From contig NZ_VWXD01000003.1 in the NCBI RefSeq assembly GCF_011752625.1, forward strand, positions 1-64,000: a stretch of 64,000 bases of DNA, given 5' to 3'. The translations under genes and the position numbers were made by a program. How positions within the stretch are numbered: position 1 is the stretch's first letter; every line of letters begins with the position of its first letter. The notes under the pieces are model-generated. The model was given only the letters and a program-made list of their open reading frames with translations. It made no database searches and was not told the origin of the DNA. This DNA comes from Candidatus Pantoea formicae (lineage in GTDB: Bacteria; Pseudomonadota; Gammaproteobacteria; Enterobacterales; Enterobacteriaceae). Below are positions 28,902-38,727 of this stretch, one piece after another.

Positions 28902-30487
28902 GATGCCGTTGCGCTCATCAGATGTGCCATCTCATCTTTGACCGACTGCACTTGCGGACCGATCACCACTTGCAGACTGGTTTTATTAAGATGCACCACG
29001 CCGATAGCGCCATTGGCTTTGAGCGCGGCATCATCCACTTTACTCATGTCAGCAATGGACAGACGCAGGCGCGTCAGACAGTTATCCAGTGACGTGATGT
29101 TGTCGATACCCCCTAATGCCGCGAGGATCGCCGGGGTGTTATAACCTGATTTACCCACACCAGCGCGGCTCACCTGCTGTTCAACGCTGCTGGTTTCGGC
29201 TTCGCGACCCGGTGTTTTGATATTGAAGCGGGTGATGGCGAAGCGGAAGATCGCGTAGTAACCGACGAACCACACCGCAGCAATCACCGGCACCCAATAC
29301 CATTTGGTGGAGAGGCCGTGCAGCACGCCAAACACGAAGAAGTCAATGACGTTGCCGTCGGTATTGCCGATGGTCACGCCGAGAATTGCCATCACGGTGA
29401 AACCTAAACCGGTCAGCAGGGCGTGGATCAGATACAGCACCGGTGCCACGAACAGGAACAGGAATTCAATCGGTTCAGTGGTACCGCCGACCACACAAGC
29501 CACCACGCCAGAAATCAGCAGGCCTTTAATTTTGTGGCGATTCTCAGGGCGCGCGCAGTGATAAATCGCTAAGGCTGCACCCGGCAGGCCACCGAGGAAG
29601 GCAGGCATTTTGCCTTGCGACAGGAAGCGGGTGGCGCTTTCCGCAAAGCCGTGGGTATCCGGGCAAGCCAGTTGCGCCTGGAAGATGGTTAATGCACCGC
29701 TGACGCTTTTGCCGCAGACATCCATGGTTCCACCCGCATCGGTAAAGCGAATGATGGCGACCAGAATGTGCTGCAGACCAAACGGCAGCAGCAGACGCTC
29801 ACCGGTGCCGAAGATCATCGGGCCAAATTCACCGGCGCTGTTGATCATCCAACCTAGACCTGTGATCGCACGGGCAAAGAACGGCCAAATCAGCGGCACC
29901 ACTAAGCCGAGTAAGCCCATGACAACGGTGGTGACAATCGGCACAAAACGCGTCCCGCCGAAGAAGGCGAGCGCATCCGGCAGACGGATATTATGGAACC
30001 GTTCATGGAGCCAAAACACCACCACACCGACGATCACCGCGCCGAGAATGCCGGTATCGATCGACTGAATGCCGAGGATGTTCTGCACGTTGTTGGCTTT
30101 CAGCACCGCCGCATCGGTGGTGGGCAGAATGCCATTGATGTTAAGCCAGAAGTTGACGCTCAGGTTAAGCACCGCGTAACCGACAAACCCGGCAAACGCT
30201 GCGACGCCTTTATTTTCACGCGCCATGCCCAGTGGAATCGCAATCGCGAACATCACCGGCAGGTAGCTGAAGGCAAATGAACCGAGCTTCGCCATCCAGA
30301 TAAACAGGTATTGCAAGAACGGCTGATCGAGCATCGGGATCAGGGTCAGCACATCGTGGCTGCTGAGTGAACTGCCTATGCCAAGCAAGATGCCGCAAAA
30401 CGACAGCAGGGCAACGGGCAACATAAAGGTTTTACCCAAACTCTGGAAAAATTCCCAAAGTGACATTTTGGGGCGGCTGGCGGACAT
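28898..30487 (-). CDS. malX: PTS enzyme IICB, maltose/glucose-type MalX
   Basis: 529 residues. An EIIC membrane domain (about residues 1-400; SFAFSYLPVMFAIAIPLGMA, GGTTEPIEFLFLFVAPVLY) is fused to an EIIB domain, whose phosphorylated cysteine lies in LDNCLTRLRLS. Length and order match E. coli MalX. It takes up sugar with phosphorylation; the natural substrate is uncertain although it can carry glucose and maltose. GAGAGA precedes the ATG. Confidence 0.95.
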   Translation of the reverse strand: MSASRPKMSLWEFFQSLGKTFMLPVALLSFCGILLGIGSSLSSHDVLTLIPMLDQPFLQYLFIWMAKLGSFAFSYLPVMFAIAIPLGMARENKGVAAFAGFVGYAVLNLSVNFWLNINGILPTTDAAVLKANNVQNILGIQSIDTGILGAVIVGVVVFWLHERFHNIRLPDALAFFGGTRFVPIVTTVVMGLLGLVVPLIWPFFARAITGLGWMINSAGEFGPMIFGTGERLLLPFGLQHILVAIIRFTDAGGTMDVCGKSVSGALTIFQAQLACPDTHGFAESATRFLSQGKMPAFLGGLPGAALAIYHCARPENRHKIKGLLISGVVACVVGGTTEPIEFLFLFVAPVLYLIHALLTGLGFTVMAILGVTIGNTDGNVIDFFVFGVLHGLSTKWYWVPVIAAVWFVGYYAIFRFAITRFNIKTPGREAETSSVEQQVSRAGVGKSGYNTPAILAALGGIDNITSLDNCLTRLRLSIADMSKVDDAALKANGAIGVVHLNKTSLQVVIGPQVQSVKDEMAHLMSATAS

Positions 30488-30534
30488 AGTCTCTCCTGGC
30501 TAAAAAATGACAAGCGATCAAAGTGGTAAAGAAT

Positions 30535-30550
30535 GATAAAACGTTTTACC
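30535..30550. promoter_or_regulatory. MalI operator, malX side
   Basis: GATAAAACGTTTTACC; the core AAAACGTTTT is a perfect palindrome. Fifteen of sixteen bases match the E. coli MalI operator GATAAAACGTTTTATC. Confidence 0.8.
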
Positions 30551-30559
30551 AAGCAATTT

Positions 30560-30575
30560 TGTGGCTATAATCACA
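30560..30575. promoter_or_regulatory. CRP site in malX-malI region
   Basis: TGTGG CTATAA TCACA, nine of ten consensus key bases, located between the two MalI operators. Confidence 0.65.
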
Positions 30576-30614
30576 AAGCGTGACTAATCCCAGGCTTTAT
30601 TTTTGCGTTAATCA

Positions 30615-30629
30615 GTGTAACGTTTTACC
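30615..30629. promoter_or_regulatory. MalI operator, malI side
   Basis: GTGTAACGTTTTACC, an imperfect version of the same operator, 38 bases before the malI ATG; probable autoregulation. Confidence 0.65.
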
Positions 30630-30666
30630 TCTTTGTTTCTTCATCAGTTGTTGGAAACGGAACGCG

Positions 30667-31695
30667 ATGTCCCAGCTAAAAACCACTATTCACGATGTTG
30701 CACAGGCTGCCGGGGTTTCAGTCTCTACCGTTTCTCTGGTGCTTTCCGGGAAAGGGCGTATCTCTTCCGCGACGGCTGAGCGCGTCAATCTGGCGATTGA
30801 ACAACTCGGCTATGTACGCAACCGCTCGGCTTCGATACTGCGCGGCGGCGAGAGCGGGGTGATTGGCCTGATCGTGCGCGATCTGAGTCAGCCATTTTAT
30901 GCCGCGATGACCGCCGGATTAAGTGAAGTTCTGGAACAGCAGGGCAAAGTGCTGGTGCTGACGCAGAGTGGTCAGCATGGACAGAACCTTCAGCGCTGTT
31001 TTGACTCCCTCGCCGCGCAGGGTGCGGATGGTATCGTACTCGGCGGTGCGGTGGCACAGGCAGAGATGCTGATCGCACAAGCGCAGGAACAGCAGATTGC
31101 GTTAATTTGCGCTGCCCGTGCCAGCAGTCTGGACAGCGTCGACTCGCTACGGCCGGATAACAGCCAGGCGGCACGCATCGCCACGGAATACCTGATTCGT
31201 CAGGGACACCAACGTATTGCGTGGATCGGGGGATTGGGCTCTTCGCTCACGCGTGCTGAAAGGATTGGTGGCTATTGTGCGACCTTACTGCAATACGGCT
31301 TACCGTTCCGGGCGGATTGGATCATTGAATGTGACGACCGCCAGCAAAATGTCTTAGCGTTGACGCAAGACTTGCTGCACCATCATCCCCGTATCACGGC
31401 GATTATTGCTCACAATGCCAGTACCACACTCGGTTGCTATTTTGGCGCACTGCACAGTGGGCGTTCTTTGGGTGAGGATGCGGTAGACAGTTACTTCACA
31501 CAGAAGATGGCTTTGGTCGGCTTCAATGATGATCCGCAGCGCGAGTCCTATGATTCTTCATTAACCTTTGTCAGCAGTGAAGCGCGAGATGTAGGAAGGC
31601 GTGCAGCAGAGCGTATGTTACAGCGGCTATCGCAGCCGGAAGCCGAAGTGCAAACGTTGATCGTACCGCCGCGTTTGGTGCGCGGTGGAGAGTAG
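30667..31695 (+). CDS. malI: LacI-family repressor MalI
   Basis: 342 residues from the ATG at 30667; the frame is open to 30580, but MSQLKTTIHDVAQAAGVSVSTVSLVLSG (helix-turn-helix at about 8-27) is the normal start. C-terminal periplasmic-binding-like effector domain with GVIGLIVRDLSQPFYAAM. Divergent from malX with operators for itself between them. It represses malXY; the effector is unknown. Confidence 0.93.
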   Translation: MSQLKTTIHDVAQAAGVSVSTVSLVLSGKGRISSATAERVNLAIEQLGYVRNRSASILRGGESGVIGLIVRDLSQPFYAAMTAGLSEVLEQQGKVLVLTQSGQHGQNLQRCFDSLAAQGADGIVLGGAVAQAEMLIAQAQEQQIALICAARASSLDSVDSLRPDNSQAARIATEYLIRQGHQRIAWIGGLGSSLTRAERIGGYCATLLQYGLPFRADWIIECDDRQQNVLALTQDLLHHHPRITAIIAHNASTTLGCYFGALHSGRSLGEDAVDSYFTQKMALVGFNDDPQRESYDSSLTFVSSEARDVGRRAAERMLQRLSQPEAEVQTLIVPPRLVRGGE

Positions 31696-31738
31696 AAGAA
31701 GCGTGATGGGAAAGGGCGCATACAGGTGCCGCCAGAAA

Positions 31739-31759
31739 GCAGCGCCGGTTCGGCGCTGC
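31739..31759. terminator. Hairpin between malI and ydgA
   Basis: GCAGCGCCG-GTT-CGGCGCTGC, perfect 9-base arms between convergent genes. No clear T-run on either side, so strength as a terminator is uncertain. Confidence 0.5.
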
Positions 31760-31768
31760 ATCCTATGT

Positions 31769-33268
31769 TTACTCCGGCATCCCTTCGCTGGTTTGTGCAC
31801 CCAGCATGTAGCGTGAAAGGAACTGCTCCAGCGACATTTTATCGCCGTTCATGGTGACCTGACCGTTGCCGTACTGCAGGCTGGTGGTGATGTTGTCATC
31901 CTGCTGCTGCGTAAGACGGAACATTTGTCCCATCGCTGCCAAACCTTTCACCTGCTGATCCGCCAGCTTCTGTGCATCGTCGCTCTGATAGCCTTCAGCA
32001 AGGCCCACGTGGCGCATCACTTCGGTGGCCATCGGCATATTGATGTTCAGCTTACCATCCAGCGTTTTCAGCACGCGGTCCACGGCGGCACCCAGATTCT
32101 GCGCTTCACCGGTCACCGTGGCGGGATCGTTGAAACCGATATTCAGGTTAAAGGTGCTTTCGCCTTTATCGTTTTTCCAGCTCAACGGTGCAATGCTCAC
32201 GGTAGGGGCACCTTTGAGCAGGGTCGGCAGATTGTTTTTCAGGATAGTTTGCACGCTAGCCTGATAACGTACAGGATCCTCAACCACGCCAGGCTGGTTC
32301 AGCAAATCCTGCATCTGTGCGTTGTAAGTGTCAGAGAAGGTTTTGACCGCCTGAGCGTCAAACTGGGCAAATTTCATGGCCAGCTTAGCTTCGCCGAACG
32401 GCTGTTTTTGCAAGCTGATATTATCGACAGTCATGTCCAGATTGCCGCCAATTTTGCCGTCTTTGTTGTCAAAAGATGACTTGGTATTCAGCTTCTCAAG
32501 CAACAAACCTTCCTGACCATCTACGCTGGCGTTGAGCTTATCCAGGCTAATGGATTGATCGCCGACGCGCACGCCTTCAGGGCTGAGGTGTGTATCACCC
32601 TTCAGCTTCAAGCCATTCAAGGTGAACAGTACTGGCTGCTCGACCTGATTTTTGCTGGTGACGGCAATGCTGGAGAAATCGCCATTCAGGCTGACTTTGT
32701 CGCCTTTACTGTCGGCACTGATCTCCAACGTGCCACCATTAGTGGCCAGGCGATCGCCCGTCTGCGCGTTGTTATAGTCAACTGCGATGAGATTCAATGC
32801 GGTATCGGTCGCGCCACTGTAACCCACGCGAGTGTCAGCAGTGACCAGTGACTTACCGTCTGTCAGCTCAAACAGTTTCTTCACCGCATCGGTATTTTCC
32901 AGTTCGGTATGCACGGACGCCATGCTTGGGATCAGGCTGCCACGCTTCAACTGGGCAAACGGGAAGGGGCCGTGATCGATAGTTTCGTTCAGCACGATGC
33001 TTTGACCCGGCTTCAGCAGCGGATTGTCTTCGGTTTGCGAACTGGCCTGAATCACCAGTTTGGTTTTGCTGCTGAAGATGCCACGCTGGTAATCCTGATA
33101 GCTGAGCGTCAGGCGGCTGTTGGGTGCATAGGCGTTCAGCTGCGTATTGGCATTTTGCAACATCTGGTCCATATGGCTTTCCAACTGCTTGCCGGTAAAC
33201 CAGGAAGCGCCTGTCCAAATTACGCCGATCGCTACAATTACACCTACGGCTACCTTGGTCTTTTTCAT
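31769..33268 (-). CDS. ydgA: DUF945 family protein YdgA
   Basis: 499 residues. A single N-terminal membrane helix or uncleaved signal (about 6-23), then a long periplasmic region of repeated beta-structure typical of DUF945. SPNSRLTLSYQDYQRGIFSSKTK-like opening (starting at ~50) matches E. coli YdgA. Function unsettled. It follows manA on the same strand as in E. coli, with the manA terminator between them, so it has its own promoter. Confidence 0.9.
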   Translation of the reverse strand: MKKTKVAVGVIVAIGVIWTGASWFTGKQLESHMDQMLQNANTQLNAYAPNSRLTLSYQDYQRGIFSSKTKLVIQASSQTEDNPLLKPGQSIVLNETIDHGPFPFAQLKRGSLIPSMASVHTELENTDAVKKLFELTDGKSLVTADTRVGYSGATDTALNLIAVDYNNAQTGDRLATNGGTLEISADSKGDKVSLNGDFSSIAVTSKNQVEQPVLFTLNGLKLKGDTHLSPEGVRVGDQSISLDKLNASVDGQEGLLLEKLNTKSSFDNKDGKIGGNLDMTVDNISLQKQPFGEAKLAMKFAQFDAQAVKTFSDTYNAQMQDLLNQPGVVEDPVRYQASVQTILKNNLPTLLKGAPTVSIAPLSWKNDKGESTFNLNIGFNDPATVTGEAQNLGAAVDRVLKTLDGKLNINMPMATEVMRHVGLAEGYQSDDAQKLADQQVKGLAAMGQMFRLTQQQDDNITTSLQYGNGQVTMNGDKMSLEQFLSRYMLGAQTSEGMPE

Positions 33269-33324
33269 CGCTGAGTCGTCCTTATCCTTGGGTCCGCACG
33301 CCGCTATTGAGAGGCGACGAGTGA

Positions 33325-33347
33325 AGAAAAACGCCCGCAGGCGTTTT
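33325..33347 (-). terminator. Terminator of manA
   Basis: AAACGCC-TGCG-GGCGTTTTTC on the minus strand, between manA and ydgA. Confidence 0.75.
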
Positions 33348-33397
33348 AAATTAATAGTTTGAAAGAATAGCAGTTAATGCTGGTATCGTCAGCCGGA

Positions 33398-34573
33398 TCA
33401 GTTGAGCGCATTAAAGACGCGCGCCAGACGACCGGTGCCCGCAGCGTTGACCGGCGATTCGTTCGCGGCAACGAAGCAGGATTCACCCGGCTTCAGCACC
33501 AGCTGCTCACCTGCTTTCTCAATCACAGCCTGTCCTTCAATACAGAACAGTATGGCTGCACTCTGCTGTGCCAGTGATTGTGGCGTGGCGGACAGGGCAT
33601 GAATCGAGAAGGCGAAGTCCTCAACCGGGATCGGGAAGTTGAGGGTTGTGCCGTCCTGTTGTGGCTGTGTCAGGAGCGCCGCAGCCGGATTAGGCTGGAA
33701 CTTCAGGTTAGCCATCAACTCTGGGATATCGATAAATTTCGGGGTCAGACCCGCGCGCAACACGTTGTCAGAATTCGCCATCACTTCTAACGCCACGCCT
33801 TTGAGATAAGCATGTGGTGTTTCAGCAAACAGGAACATGGCTTCGCCAGGTTGCAAAGTGATGACATTCAACAGCAGGGGAGAGAACAGCCCATTATCAT
33901 CGGGATAGTCGCGGGCGATGTGCTTAATGGTCTGCCAGGGTTCACCCTCACGGGAATTCAACGCCGATTTCAGCACGCCTAATGCACGTAATTTCAGGTC
34001 ATCGCGTAATGACAGCAGCGTGGTAAACAACTTGGCAAGGTTGTCTTCATTGGCATTTTCCAGGAAATGCGCAATCTGCGGATGCGCACCGGCAACGGGT
34101 TCAAGCAGTGAAACCAGCTCATGCATCTCACGGAAGCCATTCATTGCCTGGAAGGGTGTCAGGGCATAGACCAATTCGGGTTTATGGTTGGCATCTTTAT
34201 AATTGCGCTCTGCGGCACTCAGCGGGATGCCTGCGGCATTCTCACGCGCAAACCCTTCTTCTGCGGCGGCCTTGCTGGGGTGTACCTGAATCGACAGGGC
34301 TTGGTCAGCACACAATACTTTGAACAAAAACGGCAACTCGCCAAAGCGATCGGCGACGGCTTTCCCAAGTACCGCTGTTTGGTCATCGTTGATGACATCT
34401 CGCAGTGAGCGGGTTTGCCCGTTGATCTCTAACGTAGAAGGGCTTTTGGGATGGGCACCCATCCACAGCTCCGCCATCGGTAATCCCTGCGGGTTATCAA
34501 TGCCGTAAAGTTCGGTCAGCGCAGTTTTGCTGCCCCAAGCGTAATTTTGCAGCGAATTGTTCATTTTTTGCAT
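33398..34573 (-). CDS. manA: Mannose-6-phosphate isomerase (type I)
   Basis: 391 residues. Zinc enzyme interconverting mannose 6-phosphate and fructose 6-phosphate. Seen: NYAWGSKTALTELYG, PMAELWMGAHPKSPS, LSIQVHPSKAAAEEGF and KPELVYALTPFQAMNGFR, which together carry the zinc ligands. The start MQKMNNSLQNYAWG could also be the ATG at 34564 (MNNSLQ). Divergent from fumC, with about 195 bases between. Confidence 0.96.
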   Translation of the reverse strand: MQKMNNSLQNYAWGSKTALTELYGIDNPQGLPMAELWMGAHPKSPSTLEINGQTRSLRDVINDDQTAVLGKAVADRFGELPFLFKVLCADQALSIQVHPSKAAAEEGFARENAAGIPLSAAERNYKDANHKPELVYALTPFQAMNGFREMHELVSLLEPVAGAHPQIAHFLENANEDNLAKLFTTLLSLRDDLKLRALGVLKSALNSREGEPWQTIKHIARDYPDDNGLFSPLLLNVITLQPGEAMFLFAETPHAYLKGVALEVMANSDNVLRAGLTPKFIDIPELMANLKFQPNPAAALLTQPQQDGTTLNFPIPVEDFAFSIHALSATPQSLAQQSAAILFCIEGQAVIEKAGEQLVLKPGESCFVAANESPVNAAGTGRLARVFNALN

Positions 34574-34769
34574 CGTTTACCCTTAATAACCGTAAGTAAA
34601 TAGGCTTATTAAAGCAGAAAGTGCCATACAAAATACATCAACAAGTGCAATAAACGCGATGGGCTCGCATAATGTTAATTTCTTGTATGTGACAATCTTG
34701 CTCGCTCAACGGCGTCGCGGGAAGACGACCTGAGCGGAAACCTCAAATCTGAGCTAAGGAGACGTAGTC

Positions 34770-36167
34770 ATGGCAGCGAATCGCATTGAAAAAGATTCAA
34801 TGGGACCGATCGAAGTACCGACAGATAAGTTGTGGGGGGCACAAACTCAGCGCTCGCTCGAGCATTTTCGCATTTCAACCGAAAAGATGCCCGTTGCACT
34901 GGTGCATGCGTTGGCGTTAACCAAACGTGCAGCGGCGCAGGTCAACCGCGACCTTGGTCTGCTTCCGGCAGAACGTGCGGAAGCGATTCTGAAAGCGGCC
35001 GACGAAGTCCTGGCGGATAAACACAGTGAAGAGTTTCCGCTGGCGATTTGGCAGACCGGTTCGGGCACCCAGACCAACATGAACATGAACGAAGTGCTGG
35101 CCAACCGCGCCAGTGAAATTCTCGGCGGCGAGCGTGGTATGTCGCGTTTGGTTCACCCAAACGATGACGTTAACAAGAGCCAAAGCTCCAACGACGTGTT
35201 CCCCACCGCCATGCACGTGGCCGCGGTCATCGCCGTGCGGGAGCAGCTGATTCCGCAGATTCATGTACTGAAAAAGACCCTGAGCGAGAAGTCTGAAGCC
35301 TTCAAAGACATCGTTAAAATTGGTCGTACCCACCTGCAGGACGCCACGCCATTGACGCTGGGCCAAGAGATCTCTGGCTGGGTAGCGATGCTGGAGCATA
35401 ACCTTAAGCACATCGAACACAGCATCCCGCATGTGGCTGAACTGGCGCTGGGCGGCACCGCGGTGGGCACCGGTCTGAACACCCATCCGGAATATGCTGT
35501 TCGCGTGGCTAAAGCTTTGGCCGATCTGACTCAGCAGCCTTTTGTCACGGCACCCAACAAATTTGAAGCGTTAGCGACCTGTGACGCGCTGGTGCATGCG
35601 CACGGTGCCTTGAAAGGGCTGGCGGCCTCGCTGATGAAGATTGCCAATGACGTACGCTGGCTGGCATCCGGTCCACGCTGTGGGATTGGCGAACTCGCGA
35701 TTCCAGAAAACGAACCTGGCAGCTCAATTATGCCAGGGAAAGTGAACCCTACCCAGTGTGAAGCTCTGACCATGCTGTGCTGCCAGGTGATGGGCAACGA
35801 TGTTGCGGTGAACATCGGTGGTGCGTCCGGCAACTTTGAGTTGAACGTGTTCCGTCCGATGGTGATTCACAACTTCCTGCAATCCGTTCGCCTGCTGGCC
35901 GACGGCATGGACAGCTTCAACCATCATTGCGCGGTTGGCATTGAACCGGTGCGCGAGCGTATCGATCAACTGCTGAATGAGTCGCTGATGTTGGTGACGG
36001 CGCTGAACACCCACATCGGCTATGACAAAGCGGCAGAAATTGCTAAGCAGGCCCATAAAGAGGGGCTGACGCTGAAAGCCTCGGCGCTCAAACTCGGTTA
36101 TCTGACGGAAGAACAGTTTGACGAGTGGGTACGTCCGGAAGAGATGGTTGGCAGTATGAAGCAATAG
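34770..36167 (+). CDS. fumC: Fumarase C (class II)
   Basis: 465 residues. Iron-independent TCA-cycle fumarate hydratase. Signature [11 protein letters not shown] (about 318-328), [13 protein letters not shown] and [15 protein letters not shown] (catalytic histidine region) are intact. AAGGAG precedes the ATG. In E. coli fumA lies between fumC and manA; it is absent here, leaving fumC as the only fumarase gene at this locus. Confidence 0.97.
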   Translation: MAANRIEKDSMGPIEVPTDKLWGAQTQRSLEHFRISTEKMPVALVHALALTKRAAAQVNRDLGLLPAERAEAILKAADEVLADKHSEEFPLAIWQTGSGTQTNMNMNEVLANRASEILGGERGMSRLVHPNDDVNKSQSSNDVFPTAMHVAAVIAVREQLIPQIHVLKKTLSEKSEAFKDIVKIGRTHLQDATPLTLGQEISGWVAMLEHNLKHIEHSIPHVAELALGGTAVGTGLNTHPEYAVRVAKALADLTQQPFVTAPNKFEALATCDALVHAHGALKGLAASLMKIANDVRWLASGPRCGIGELAIPENEPGSSIMPGKVNPTQCEALTMLCCQVMGNDVAVNIGGASGNFELNVFRPMVIHNFLQSVRLLADGMDSFNHHCAVGIEPVRERIDQLLNESLMLVTALNTHIGYDKAAEIAKQAHKEGLTLKASALKLGYLTEEQFDEWVRPEEMVGSMKQ

Positions 36168-36251
36168 TTAGTAGGCCAGCACGTTACTGCTAAAAGTAGG
36201 GTGCGGCCTTGCGACCGTACGCCGCAGGCGCGGCGATGCAACGTCATCCAG

Positions 36252-36280
36252 ACAGCGCGATTTATCGCGCTGTTTTTTTT
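36252..36280 (+). terminator. Terminator of fumC
   Basis: ACAGCGCG-ATTTAT-CGCGCTGT followed by seven T. A GTAGGGTGCGG...CGCCGCAGGCGCGGCG palindromic stretch precedes it at 36196-36236. Confidence 0.88.
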
Positions 36281-36285
36281 GCCGT

Positions 36286-37212
36286 TTACAAGCGATCGCT
36301 CCACAAATGCAGTCGCGGAATCACCAGATGCAGCGGCTGTGCCAGCGGCTTGTAACGATGTGACACATTGTCGGCATCGTAATCCAATAACTCACCAATA
36401 ATCGGTACTTGGGTTTTATCGCGGCACAGCACCAGCAGCGGTGAAGGACAGGCAAGCTGCACCTGCTTCTTATCACTGGCGCGCCAGACGCGTGCAATGG
36501 GTTGCACTTTTACTGGACGTTTAATTTTCAGCTTGGCATCGGCAGGCAGAGAAAGAATCATCTCCAGCTCCTGCTGTACTTTCTCCGCCCACTGCTCACG
36601 CGTCCACGGCGCTTGCGCGCGGTTCGCCTTCAGGCTGCGTTCCAGTTGCTCTACCACCGCTTCACGTGTCAGATTTTTTATGATGTTCTTGTTGGCCCAA
36701 CCGAAACGCAGGCTGTCAGGCGCATGCAGCAAGGTGACACTGCGATAAGCGTTAAGAGTGATCAAACCGCGCAGATGCTGATGGACAAACTCAAAACGCG
36801 CTTCACTGGGCAGGCCAGATTCGACGGTGATCAGGTGCTCCAGGCGCAGCTTAAGGGCATTGATATCCGCCACCTGAAGGCTTATCTGCTCGCGGGTGGT
36901 TTCATCCACTTCGATGCAGATCGCGCCTGGCAAACGCACTGCGGATTTAGTACTGAGCTTCTCCGACTGATGTTGCATAAACAACCGGCAGTAATGTGCA
37001 AGCGCCATGTCTCGCGCTTTTTGACCGAGATGTTGTGTGACCGCAATGCGCTCAATCTCGTCATTTTCGTGGCCTTTTTCAATTTCGGGCAGGCTGAAGG
37101 TGCGCGCAATCAGTAGGGGTTGCTGTTCAACCTGCTGACGCAGGGTGTTTAGACCCGACTCCAAAGTGTTAACGCACTCATGCAGGTCGGCAACTAAGTC
37201 ATAGCGAGGCAT
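36286..37212 (-). CDS. tus: Replication terminator protein Tus
   Basis: 308 residues from the ATG at 37212 (MPRYDLVADL; GGAGAG upstream); the frame is open to 37272 but the shorter start matches E. coli Tus (309 residues). Conserved blocks are clear: RFGWANKNIIKNL, APWTREQWAEKV, AKLKIKRPVKVQPIARVW, and LLDYDADNVSHRYKPLAQPL, which include DNA-contact residues. Tus bound at Ter sites blocks the replisome from one side. A Ter site overlaps its own promoter, so expression is probably self-limited, as in E. coli. Confidence 0.96.
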   Translation of the reverse strand: MPRYDLVADLHECVNTLESGLNTLRQQVEQQPLLIARTFSLPEIEKGHENDEIERIAVTQHLGQKARDMALAHYCRLFMQHQSEKLSTKSAVRLPGAICIEVDETTREQISLQVADINALKLRLEHLITVESGLPSEARFEFVHQHLRGLITLNAYRSVTLLHAPDSLRFGWANKNIIKNLTREAVVEQLERSLKANRAQAPWTREQWAEKVQQELEMILSLPADAKLKIKRPVKVQPIARVWRASDKKQVQLACPSPLLVLCRDKTQVPIIGELLDYDADNVSHRYKPLAQPLHLVIPRLHLWSDRL

Positions 37213-37220
37213 GTTACTCT

Positions 37221-37243
37221 CCATAGTTACAACATACCTTATA
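37221..37243 (-). other. Ter replication-arrest site upstream of tus
   Basis: Minus strand contains GGTATGTTGTAACTATGG, sharing 14 consecutive bases (GTATGTTGTAACTA) with E. coli TerB, including the G:C pair whose C flips into the Tus lock. By analogy with TerB, the blocking face points to higher coordinates, so forks moving right-to-left across this window would stop and those moving left-to-right would pass. Orientation is inferred from TerB knowledge. Confidence 0.85.
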
Positions 37244-37368
37244 ACGTATCCTATTTTCCGCCGATCTGCCACTCTGAAAACATCAATTCGCTAAGCAGGG
37301 CACACAAGCATTTTTCCAGTAGGATTAACGTGTTATAACAACACTTTGCCTGCTAATGGAAAAATGTC

Positions 37369-38550
37369 GTGGAGCATCACCCTAAACCTGCCGTTCCTGC
37401 CATCGTCACCCTTGGATTAGTCCAAATCCTGTCATGGGGTGGTTCATTTTATCTAATGGCGGTGATGGCGAATCCCATTGTGGCGGAAACCGGCTGGTCG
37501 CAGCAGTGGGTCTACGGCGCACTGTCACTGGGGATACTCGTTTCAGGGTTGCTGGCACCATTAAGCGGACGATTGATTTCCAGGTCTTATGGTCGTGCGT
37601 TGCTGGCGTCGAGCGGAGCCGTCATGGCGTTGGGGTTGATAACTATGGGATTCAGCCACCATCTGCTGCTGTTTCTCTTTGCCTGGCTGATTATCGGCAT
37701 AGGTATGGCCATGGGATTGTATGATTCGCTGTTTGCCACGCTAGGGACACTTTACGGTGGGCAGGCGCGAGGGGCGATTACGGGCATCACCCTGATTTCT
37801 GGGTTTTGCACTTCGTTGGTGTGGCCGGGCACGGCGTTGCTGATTCATTTGTTGGATTGGCGGGGCGCGTGTTTTGCCATTGCCGGTCTGTTGTGCCTCG
37901 CGGTACTCCCAGCCTATCTTTATGCGCTGCCCGCCCCCCGGTCACCGATAGTTAAACCTGTGGTGAAAAAAGGGCAAGGGCATGATGAATTGGCTCCCAG
38001 CTTGTTTTGGTTGTTATGCAGCATTTTCACCCTTGCTTCCGTCATCATGACCGCCATTTCGGTGCAATTAATCAGCCTGCTTCAGGCGAGTGGACACTCT
38101 TTAACGGCAGCCTTAGCGATCAGTGCCATTCTCGGCCCTTGCCAGGTGGGTTCGCGCATTGTCGATATCGCCTTTAAGCGCGGACATCCTATCTGGACGA
38201 CCTTTTTTTCAGTGGGGTTAGTGGCCATTGGCCTGCTGCTCCTGACTTTATATCCGCAGTTTGCGCTGGTCAGTATGGTGTTGTACGGTGCCGGAAATGG
38301 CCTGCGTGCCATTGTGCGCGGAACTTTACCGCTAGTAATGGTCAAACCAGAGGCTTATGCCATTGTGGTTGGGCGCATGGCGCGTCCGGCACTGATTGGC
38401 CAAGCGTTAACGCCATTGGTAGGGGGATATGTTTTTCAGCAACTCGGCGCAAATGCCACATTATGGTTGCTGTGCCTGCTGGCGTTAATCAACGTGTTGC
38501 TGGTGGGGGTGCTGAAGCAAAAATTGCCTGCACTGAAGCCGCAAACGTAA
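37369..38550 (+). CDS. MFS transporter
   Basis: 393 residues with about 12 membrane helices; GPxxGR-like loop LAPLSGRLISRSYGR after helix 2 marks the major facilitator superfamily. A GTG at 37369 starts the frame; an ATG five bases earlier is in another frame and stops quickly. No recognised substrate. It stands alone between the divergent tus region and oqxR. RYGRALL-type charged loops between helices 2 and 3 are normal, with no extra domains. Confidence 0.8.
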   Translation: MEHHPKPAVPAIVTLGLVQILSWGGSFYLMAVMANPIVAETGWSQQWVYGALSLGILVSGLLAPLSGRLISRSYGRALLASSGAVMALGLITMGFSHHLLLFLFAWLIIGIGMAMGLYDSLFATLGTLYGGQARGAITGITLISGFCTSLVWPGTALLIHLLDWRGACFAIAGLLCLAVLPAYLYALPAPRSPIVKPVVKKGQGHDELAPSLFWLLCSIFTLASVIMTAISVQLISLLQASGHSLTAALAISAILGPCQVGSRIVDIAFKRGHPIWTTFFSVGLVAIGLLLLTLYPQFALVSMVLYGAGNGLRAIVRGTLPLVMVKPEAYAIVVGRMARPALIGQALTPLVGGYVFQQLGANATLWLLCLLALINVLLVGVLKQKLPALKPQT

Positions 38551-38727
38551 AAGGGAGCGATAAACTAAGCAGCCTGTGCGCTTCTGCCTGATCAAATGAT
38601 GAATACGTGCCTTGATCACAGCAGTTGGCTTCTAAAAAGCAACAGTGTTTGTTATATTTATTGCTCATTGATTACTCACTGTCGCGGTATGAAAACAATA
38701 AGATAGACCGCAAATCAGGATACAGAA

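Larger units (their letters stand above)
30488..30666. promoter_or_regulatory. Divergent malX-malI promoter region
   Basis: Two palindromes fitting the known MalI operator GATAAAACGTTTTATC: GATAAAACGTTTTACC at 30535-30550 on the malX side and TGTAACGTTTTACC at about 30616-30629 on the malI side. Between them is a good CRP site, TGTGG-CTATAA-TCACA, at 30560-30575. This is the E. coli layout in which CRP activates and MalI represses both directions. Confidence 0.8.
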
